Positions 1 through 4,191 of a DNA stretch of 5,332 nucleotides are shown one piece after another. The stretch comes from Clostridiales bacterium (lineage in GTDB: Bacteria; Bacillota; Clostridia; Tissierellales; Sedimentibacteraceae), in NCBI GenBank assembly GCA_003497505.1, contig DNNV01000160.1, positions 1 to 5,332 on the forward strand, in the 5' to 3' direction. Positions within the stretch are counted from its first letter, which is position 1. Each line of letters opens with the position of its first letter. A program made the position numbers and the translations under genes. The notes beneath the pieces are model-generated. The model saw nothing but the letters and a program-made list of their open reading frames with translations. It was not told the DNA's origin and did not search any database.

Positions 1-1968
1 CATATCTTCTCTGTCAAGCTTCACAGTACCTTCTGTAAATGCCTGCTTGTCAGGATCTGCTTCATATACCCACTCAGGTACAAGGTCATGCTCATTTCTC
101 ATATCTATTGTGTTCATCTGCTTTACAATAGCAGCTCTGTGCATAGTCGCTATTCTTTCTGCAGCTAAGTCTAATTCTGCCTCTGATGTTTCTATTCCCG
201 TTGCAAGGCTGAAGAATTTAGCTTCCAGGGCAGTATCTCCTCTGTAGTTTCTTTCCTTTGAAGGAGAAACTGTCATAGGCCATACCCAGTTGCACAATGT
301 AATGGAGTCATGAAGGAAGTTTCTGTCCAATGACCATTTTGCAAATTTAGCTTTGTATTCATTCATAGGAGTGTAGTTCTGCGGCGCATCCAATGCATCA
401 GGAGAACCCCAAACCTCGCCTGCTACTTCTTTAAGTATTTCTAATGGAAGGCCTGCACCTATCATATTCATGTGAGTATGTGAGTTAGGGTCTCTGTTGA
501 ACATTGCGTTAATTAATGTTCCTACCTGAGCTCCGGCCTCGTTGCTGTGGTGTTTAGGGAATCCAAGCTTGGACCATACGTTGTTTCCGTAAGCATCCCA
601 GTATTCTTTTCCTAAATTCCATCTTTGATCCAACCAGTACGATCCGTCAAGGATGTGAGCGAATTCGCCATCTCCTGCTAAGTTTCCGTAGTATTCAACC
701 ATCCAGCCCGGATCTCCGCTTTCTAAAAGCTCCCAGTTAATGCTGTCATATTCTTCCTTAGGAAGCATTTCCTTTATTTTGCCTGTAGTATAAGCATATT
801 TGAAGTCTCTAGGAAGTTGTCCGTAGTTACTCCAGATACCATAATCGTCTGCAAGTCTTGAACCGAGACATTTTGTAATCAGGGAATCCATTCCCTGCTT
901 TTCTCCGTCTTTATAGCCTTTAACCATGGCAGTACCAGGTGCTATATAGCCTATGCATGTGCTTGTTGCATAAGGGCTTAAACCATATTTTTCAAGCTCA
1001 GGCATATGCATGTTTGACTGGCAGCGTATCGGACATGAGTAGCAGCCGCCCATTTTTATTGTTCTTTCTTCTGCCAAAGGTCCTAAGTCAAACACAGCCT
1101 TCTGTGTACGAAGTCCAACCTTATTCTTGTTTCCTACAGGACATTCACCTGTTTCAACCGGTGGATTTGCAGCTCCCCAGAACAATCCTGTCTGAGCTGT
1201 CCAACGGCTTCCCGGGCTGTGATATTCTGCCCAAGGCTGCGGTGTGCTTGGTACAACGTGCTGATTGTTTGAACCGATGATATCCTTCATCATAAATTCA
1301 TTTAATTTCAGCCATTCTTGAGCTTTCCCTTCAGCAATGTGAACTGCTTTTGTTCCTCTTACTCCGATAGCTTTTAATTTTTTAGCTCCTAAAATTCCTC
1401 CGTGTCCACCGGCTGAATGGTTAACAGAGTTAACGATTGAAGCGAGATTTCTCATCTTTTCTCCAGCAGGTCCGATTGCAGCAACACAGGCTTCCTTACC
1501 CATGATTTCGTTTATAGCATGCTCGGTATCAATAGTTCCCTTGCCCCACAAGTTACCGGCATCTTCGATTGACACTTTATCGTCTTCAATTTTCAACCAT
1601 ACTGGTTTAGTTGAAGCACCCTCTATTATTATTCCGTCATATCCTGCAAATTTAAGCCATGCTCCGAAGTTTCCTCCCATGTGGCTGTCTGCTATTGCAT
1701 GGAATGGGTTTGTAGGTCCTAATGATGTAATATTAGTTCTTCCGCTGCAAGGTGCAGTTGTTCCTGTAAGCGGTCCCACTGCTATAACCACCTTGTTAGC
1801 TTCGTCAAAAGCCTTTGTTCCCTGCGGAACTTCATCGAATACTATTTTGTATCCGAATCCTGCTCCACCTAAGTAGTCCTTGTATTTCATTGTATCTTCA
1901 GTTGTTATATTACCGGTAGTCAAGTTAACTCTGAGTAAACTTCCTGCCCATCCAGTTATTTTAGCCAT
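1..1968 (-). CDS. ydhV: AOR-family tungsto/molybdo-bis-pterin oxidoreductase, YdhV-like (C-terminus cut by window edge)
   Basis: This is an aldehyde:ferredoxin oxidoreductase (AOR) superfamily enzyme, closest in my recollection to E. coli YdhV, which binds a bis-molybdopterin cofactor and has no known physiological substrate. The frame is open for 656 codons and is still open at base 1. YdhV is about 700 residues, so roughly 40 residues are missing; the classical Pyrococcus AOR is only about 605. The N-terminus begins MAKITGWAG and has the glycine-rich YLGGAGFGYK stretch and the APCSGRTN segment (Cys74, Arg77) of the AOR N-terminal domain. The [4Fe-4S] ligands are Cys309, Cys312, Cys316 (CYSCPIRC) and Cys559 (in DSITLCNW). 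The two pterin-binding motifs are D374-DYG377 (DxxG) and D554-SITLC559 (DxxxLC, with Thr where Gly is usual). The HHSNEAG segment (His473-Glu477) probably lies near the metal. No signal peptide is visible. The start is supported by GGAGGAA eight bases upstream. It is the last operon gene visible, 52 bases after ydhY, which presumably supplies or removes its electrons. No frameshift is seen: all diagnostic residues lie in one frame. Confidence 0.95.
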   Translation of the reverse strand, partial: MAKITGWAGSLLRVNLTTGNITTEDTMKYKDYLGGAGFGYKIVFDEVPQGTKAFDEANKVVIAVGPLTGTTAPCSGRTNITSLGPTNPFHAIADSHMGGNFGAWLKFAGYDGIIIEGASTKPVWLKIEDDKVSIEDAGNLWGKGTIDTEHAINEIMGKEACVAAIGPAGEKMRNLASIVNSVNHSAGGHGGILGAKKLKAIGVRGTKAVHIAEGKAQEWLKLNEFMMKDIIGSNNQHVVPSTPQPWAEYHSPGSRWTAQTGLFWGAANPPVETGECPVGNKNKVGLRTQKAVFDLGPLAEERTIKMGGCYSCPIRCQSNMHMPELEKYGLSPYATSTCIGYIAPGTAMVKGYKDGEKQGMDSLITKCLGSRLADDYGIWSNYGQLPRDFKYAYTTGKIKEMLPKEEYDSINWELLESGDPGWMVEYYGNLAGDGEFAHILDGSYWLDQRWNLGKEYWDAYGNNVWSKLGFPKHHSNEAGAQVGTLINAMFNRDPNSHTHMNMIGAGLPLEILKEVAGEVWGSPDALDAPQNYTPMNEYKAKFAKWSLDRNFLHDSITLCNWVWPMTVSPSKERNYRGDTALEAKFFSLATGIETSEAELDLAAERIATMHRAAIVKQMNTIDMRNEHDLVPEWVYEADPDKQAFTEGTVKLDREDM

Positions 1969-2020
1969 TAATTCTTCCTCCAATCAAAATCATTATTAAA
2001 CAATGTCATCTAATTTTATG

Positions 2021-2701
2021 TTATGAGAACATGTATCCTTTTCTTCTTAACATAGCCTCCAGCTTCTTCCATGAAACCATCTGCAATGCTCCTGTTATAC
2101 AGTTGTCTGCACATGCACCGCACAAAATACATTTTGTGGATTTGCTTATTTCAGGATCTATGGTTGGCATATGCCATGGACATGCATTCGCGCATGCACC
2201 GCATCCAACACATACATTTTTATCAACTGTCCATGCTCCTGTAGTCGCATTTTGGCTTATTGCCTTAACAGGACATGCTGCAGCACATTTTGCGTCTTCG
2301 CATTGACGACATGTTTCCGGTGTCATCAGGAAATTTCCGTAATATCCATTTTCATAACGGTAGTTATCCGTCATTTCAGGACCATAGTTGAAATTTCTGC
2401 TGATTTTAACTCGGGAAATCAACGGGTGTATTTTTCCGTCATTTGCAACTGTACATACCATTTCACATCTCTGGCATCCTGTACACTTGTTTGGCTCGGC
2501 AATGATAAGTCCTGTTGGAGTAACAAATGCCTTAACCTCGGGAGCAGGTGTATTATCTGCAGGCTTGGTATTTGAACAGCCTATCAGGTTTAATACGGAA
2601 GCTGCTACAGTTATACCTGCAACTCCCTTACCGCTCATTTTTAAAAATTCGCGTCTCGATCTTACCTTTTCAATAAAATCTTCAATTTCTCTTTGAAACA
2701 T
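2021..2701 (-). CDS. ydhY: Tat-targeted four-[4Fe-4S] ferredoxin-like lipoprotein, YdhY-like
   Basis: A 226-residue electron-transfer protein of the DmsB/NrfC/YdhY type, probably the redox partner of the AOR-family enzyme encoded next. The N-terminus has a textbook twin-arginine motif, SRREFLK (residues 15-21). A weakly hydrophobic segment follows (about 23-41), ending in LIGC with Cys42, a lipobox; a lipid-anchored, Tat-exported protein is the straightforward prediction. Sixteen cysteines form four cluster-binding sets: Cys73/76/79/83, Cys131/134/139/143 followed by Pro, Cys164/167/170/174 followed by Pro, and Cys191/194/197/201. The set pattern, the GKGVAG leader segment and the length resemble E. 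coli YdhY (about 208 residues). There, as I recall it, the leader reads TRLEFLR and lacks the second Arg, so the E. coli copy may not be exported. The start codon has AAGGGAG about seven bases upstream. The gene lies 44 bases after tatA and 52 before ydhV. Whether export really occurs is inferred from the motifs. Confidence 0.93.
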   Translation of the reverse strand: MFQREIEDFIEKVRSRREFLKMSGKGVAGITVAASVLNLIGCSNTKPADNTPAPEVKAFVTPTGLIIAEPNKCTGCQRCEMVCTVANDGKIHPLISRVKISRNFNYGPEMTDNYRYENGYYGNFLMTPETCRQCEDAKCAAACPVKAISQNATTGAWTVDKNVCVGCGACANACPWHMPTIDPEISKSTKCILCGACADNCITGALQMVSWKKLEAMLRRKGYMFS

Positions 2702-2745
2702 AGTAACTCTCCCTTCAAAATAAATATTGATTATCTGTCTAAAGA

Positions 2746-2910
2746 CTAATTTTCTTTGTTTTCCGGTTCATCGGTTTTGTTTACATTATCCTTAAATTCT
2801 CTAATTGACTTACCAAAAGCTTTACCTATTTCAGGCAACTTAGCAGGTCCAAAAATCACCAGTGCAATACCTAAAATTAAAATAAGCTCTGTTGCTCCTA
2901 ATCTTCCCAT
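2746..2910 (-). CDS. tatA: Twin-arginine translocase subunit TatA
   Basis: A 54-residue TatA/E-type protein, which forms the pore or membrane-weakening component of the Tat system that moves folded proteins across the cytoplasmic membrane. A short N-terminal transmembrane helix (about residues 7-20, with Glu8 at the polar position seen in TatA/TatB) is followed by the hallmark [12 protein letters not shown] hinge (residues 20-31), an amphipathic helix (about 25-41) and a charged tail rich in Glu, Lys and Asn. It is at the short end for the family; Bacillus subtilis TatAy is about 57 residues. A longer in-frame reading starts 19 codons upstream, but the ATG at 2910 is preceded by a perfect AGGAGG six bases away, and only this start gives the usual short N-terminus. 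It sits between ydhW-like and ydhY-like genes, directly upstream of a protein with a Tat signal, suggesting a dedicated role. No tatC or tatB is in the window. Confidence 0.95.
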   Translation of the reverse strand: MGRLGATELILILGIALVIFGPAKLPEIGKAFGKSIREFKDNVNKTDEPENKEN

Positions 2911-2916
2911 GATGCT

Positions 2917-2922
2917 CCTCCT
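2917..2922 (-). promoter_or_regulatory. Ribosome binding site that fixes the tatA start
   Basis: The minus strand reads AGGAGG here, six bases before the ATG at 2910. It supports a 54-residue TatA and argues against the upstream in-frame extension, which would overlap the 34-base spacer after the ydhW-like gene. Confidence 0.85.
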
Positions 2923-2944
2923 TTCAAAAATTATATTTCCAAGG

Positions 2945-3568
2945 CTATGGGTTTTGTTCAGCACCAACCTCTATCCACTCTGCAAGTGAAGCCGCATGAG
3001 TTTTTTTCATAAACTTTTCAGAATATAGATAAGGTGCGTTGTTTGAAGCTCTTGTTTCCTGTATGTCACTGTATTCCTCTTTTTTAACAAGCTGTGAATA
3101 CAACTCTTTGAATTCATCCTTTGATAAGTTAAATGGGGCCTTACTGAATAATCTCACATCCGTAGGTCTGGGATAAATTTTTGATTCTTCACGAACAGTC
3201 TCAGCAATGAGGTTTAATAAATCCTTTTCCGCTACAGAAATCATCATTTTCGCGTATTTTCTTGTAATATAATTTTCCGAAAAAAGATATATTTTTTCGG
3301 CACCCTTACTTATACAGATATCGGAAAATTCCTCTCTCGTTTTAAGTTCATCAATCATCTGCAAGACTTCTTCAACTTCCAGCGATAAAGGCTCGTCTAT
3401 AAAGTCCTCAGCGTTAGTCAGAATCCCTTCATATGACTTGTCTCTGATAAATTCAACCATGAGAGTAACCTTGTCCGGTTCTTCAATAACCTCTTCAACC
3501 TCTTCGCTAAATGCATCGGATGTAAGTTCTTCTTTAATTAAATCTTCATTTAATGGCTCATCCTGCAT
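2945..3568 (-). CDS. ydhW: YdhW-like protein of unknown biochemical role, with internal repeat
   Basis: First gene of the operon; 207 residues, acidic and predicted mostly helical, with no signal peptide, no transmembrane segment and only one cysteine (Cys85), so it is not itself an iron-sulfur protein. I assign it to the YdhW family because of its size (E. coli YdhW is about 215 residues) and because it lies with YdhY and YdhV homologues; I could not align it to the E. coli protein from memory. Residues 1-36 are a Glu-rich, low-complexity tail. Two copies of a roughly 54-residue unit follow, at about 61-114 and 148-200. They share a leading LS, a helical stretch, EE(F/Y)SDI, and then YLFSE or YLYSE before a last helix. 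A cytoplasmic accessory or maturation role for the oxidoreductase is possible but unproven. The ATG at 3568 has GGAGG seven bases upstream. An upstream in-frame GTG (3592) has no such site and would put the GGAGG inside the gene. Confidence 0.65.
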   Translation of the reverse strand: MQDEPLNEDLIKEELTSDAFSEEVEEVIEEPDKVTLMVEFIRDKSYEGILTNAEDFIDEPLSLEVEEVLQMIDELKTREEFSDICISKGAEKIYLFSENYITRKYAKMMISVAEKDLLNLIAETVREESKIYPRPTDVRLFSKAPFNLSKDEFKELYSQLVKKEEYSDIQETRASNNAPYLYSEKFMKKTHAASLAEWIEVGAEQNP

Positions 3569-3575
3569 AGATATT

Positions 3576-3580
3576 CCTCC
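3576..3580 (-). promoter_or_regulatory. Ribosome binding site that fixes the ydhW-like start
   Basis: The minus strand reads GGAGG here, within TGGAGGA, seven bases before the ATG at 3568. It decides in favour of that ATG over the in-frame GTG at 3592. Confidence 0.8.
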
Positions 3581-3611
3581 ATTTAATGTCACAAATAGTA
3601 ACTTTTTATTA

Positions 3612-3633
3612 TTGTTAATTATATATTTAACAA
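3612..3633. promoter_or_regulatory. Palindrome with Rex-like half-sites in the operon leader
   Basis: Two perfect 7-base arms, TTGTTAA (3612-3618) and TTAACAA (3627-3633), are separated by eight A/T bases. The arms equal the half-sites of the clostridial Rex operator (TTGTTAA-N4-TTAACAA), but the spacer is N8 rather than N4. The element falls just downstream of the predicted start from the proximal promoter (about 3640), where a bound repressor could block transcription. Because the region is very AT-rich, chance or a small RNA hairpin are alternatives. Confidence 0.4.
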
Positions 3634-3646
3634 CGACACTTCTTGT

Positions 3647-3675
3647 ATTTTATCATATAGCTAAAAGTTTTACAA
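3647..3675 (-). promoter_or_regulatory. Candidate proximal promoter (P2) of the ydhW-tatA-ydhY-ydhV operon
   Basis: On the minus strand a -35 of TTGTAA (3670-3675) is followed after 17 bases by a -10 of TAAAAT (3647-3652). A TG one base before the -10 makes it an extended -10 promoter. The predicted start is near 3640, giving a leader of about 72 bases before the ydhW-like ATG. It lies after the terminator of the upstream gene, where an operon promoter is expected. Confidence 0.6.
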
Positions 3676-3679
3676 GCAA

Positions 3680-3708
3680 AATATATTGAAATTCCGTTGT
3701 ATTTTCAA
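3680..3708 (-). promoter_or_regulatory. Candidate distal promoter (P1) of the ydh-like operon
   Basis: On the minus strand TTGAAA (3703-3708) and TATATT (3680-3685) are spaced by exactly 17 bases, a good sigma-A-type match. The -35 sits in the centre of the 3690-3723 palindrome, so a protein bound there would cover this promoter. The AT-rich background makes one of the two promoter predictions possibly fortuitous. Confidence 0.5.
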
Positions 3709-3723
3709 TAATATAACGGAATT
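3690..3723. repeat. 14-bp-arm inverted repeat, candidate operator upstream of the ydh-like operon
   Basis: The arms 3690-3703 and 3710-3723 are complementary with one mismatch around a 6-base centre. The outer nine bases, AATTCCGTT and AACGGAATT, are perfect. It is followed on neither strand by a T-run typical of a terminator. It overlaps the -35 and spacer of the distal promoter and is centred about 66 bases upstream of the predicted start from the proximal promoter. It could therefore serve as a repressor operator for one promoter or an activator site for the other. It does not match the FNR (TTGAT-N4-ATCAA) or CRP consensus. No regulator gene is in the window. Confidence 0.55.
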
Positions 3724-3740
3724 GTCCTACTTCTCAAATC

Positions 3741-3794
3741 AATAATAATAAAAATGGTTGAATCTAAATTGTCAAACAAAAAAGATCCAACCAT
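3741..3794 (-). terminator. Intrinsic terminator of the 96-residue gene
   Basis: The arms 3784-3794 and 3754-3764 form an 11-bp stem on the minus-strand RNA (AUGGUUGGAUC pairing with GAUUCAACCAU, one G-U pair) with a 19-base U-rich loop. A run reading UUUUAUUAUUAUU (3753-3741) follows at once. It begins 17 bases after the stop codon at 3812 and separates that gene from the ydh-like operon. The stem is not GC-rich and the loop is large, so it may be leaky. On the plus strand the hairpin is followed by A's, so it is not bidirectional. Confidence 0.75.
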
Positions 3795-3811
3795 AAAAAT
3801 CAAAACCATAT

Positions 3812-4102
3812 TTAGTTTATTTGTATTTCCTTTGCTTCCTCAGGTTTGAAATCATTCTTCAAGTCATATATGTTATGAGAAGTGAAATCTCTAAGCTGTC
3901 TGTCACCTAATGAGTAGCATCTCATATATCTCTTTGCATTAACCATAGTCCAGTGCTCCCCATCCCAGGTTAAATACCCGTCTTCATCTGTCTTTTTTTC
4001 ATTTAGTATTAAATCTATCTGCCTGTTGCTGTTCATAAGCTCCACGAGATCGTTATAGTCCACTTCTAACTCTTTTTTATTTATCAAATCGTACGCTTTC
4101 AT
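3812..4102 (-). CDS. Unrecognised 96-residue soluble protein
   Basis: I do not recognise this protein. It begins MKAYDLINKKE, is rich in charged residues (Asp, Glu, Lys), and has no signal peptide or transmembrane segment. It carries one cysteine, in KRYMRCYSLG, and an aromatic turn-like stretch GYLTWDGEHW in the middle. The C-terminus, KPEEAKEIQIN, looks like a disordered tail. The ATG at 4102 is preferred because GGAGGG lies four bases upstream and a complete promoter lies just before it. A longer frame starting with TTG at 4159 would use the promoter -35 hexamer as its start codon and is very unlikely. The gene forms its own transcription unit, with a promoter at 4131-4159 and a terminator at 3741-3794, between the MATE gene and the ydh-like operon. 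A link to either neighbour is not shown by the sequence. Confidence 0.8.
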   Translation of the reverse strand: MKAYDLINKKELEVDYNDLVELMNSNRQIDLILNEKKTDEDGYLTWDGEHWTMVNAKRYMRCYSLGDRQLRDFTSHNIYDLKNDFKPEEAKEIQIN

Positions 4103-4106
4103 TTTT

Positions 4107-4112
4107 CCCTCC
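4107..4112 (-). promoter_or_regulatory. Ribosome binding site that fixes the start of the 96-residue gene
   Basis: The minus strand reads GGAGGG here, four bases before the ATG at 4102. The spacing is a little short but the match is strong, and no comparable site precedes the upstream in-frame TTG. Confidence 0.75.
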
Positions 4113-4130
4113 ATTGCATCTATAACATAA

Positions 4131-4159
4131 ATAATATCACCATTTTTTTCCCCTGTCAA
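4131..4159 (-). promoter_or_regulatory. Strong sigma-A-type promoter of the 96-residue gene
   Basis: On the minus strand a perfect -35 TTGACA (4154-4159) and a -10 TATTAT (4131-4136) are spaced by 17 bases, with TG one base before the -10 (extended -10). The predicted start is near 4124, leaving a leader of only about 22 bases before the ATG at 4102. This is the best promoter match in the window. It implies expression independent of the upstream transporter gene, for which I see no terminator in the 32-base gap. Confidence 0.8.
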
Positions 4160-4191
4160 TTTTGGTGTTGACTAAATCATATAAATTTACT

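Noticed and set aside
939..1280. Plus-strand open frame of 113 codons
   Set aside because: It lies opposite the ydhV-like gene over its iron-sulfur ligands, has no ribosome binding site, and its translation has no recognisable features.
1502..1876. Plus-strand open frame of 124 codons
   Set aside because: Antisense shadow of the conserved AOR N-terminal domain; no ribosome binding site or family resemblance.
2171..2575. Plus-strand open frames opposite ydhY
   Set aside because: The high cysteine content only mirrors the codons of the four cluster-binding motifs on the other strand.
2911..2967. N-terminal extension of TatA by 19 residues
   Set aside because: It would bury the AGGAGG site inside the gene, overlap the end region of the spacer after ydhW-like, and give TatA a non-typical charged N-terminus.
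3690..3723. Palindrome as an FNR or CRP site
   Set aside because: Neither TTGAT-N4-ATCAA nor TGTGA-N6-TCACA is present; the arms read AATTCCGTT and AACGGAATT.
3750..3775. TTGACA at 3770-3775 on the minus strand as another operon promoter
   Set aside because: It lies in the loop of the terminator hairpin and its only 17-base-spaced -10 is TTTATT, a poor match inside the terminator's T-run.
4103..4159. N-terminal extension of the 96-residue protein from a TTG at 4159
   Set aside because: The TTG is the first half of a perfect TTGACA -35 hexamer of a 17-base-spaced promoter, and a good ribosome binding site precedes the ATG at 4102.
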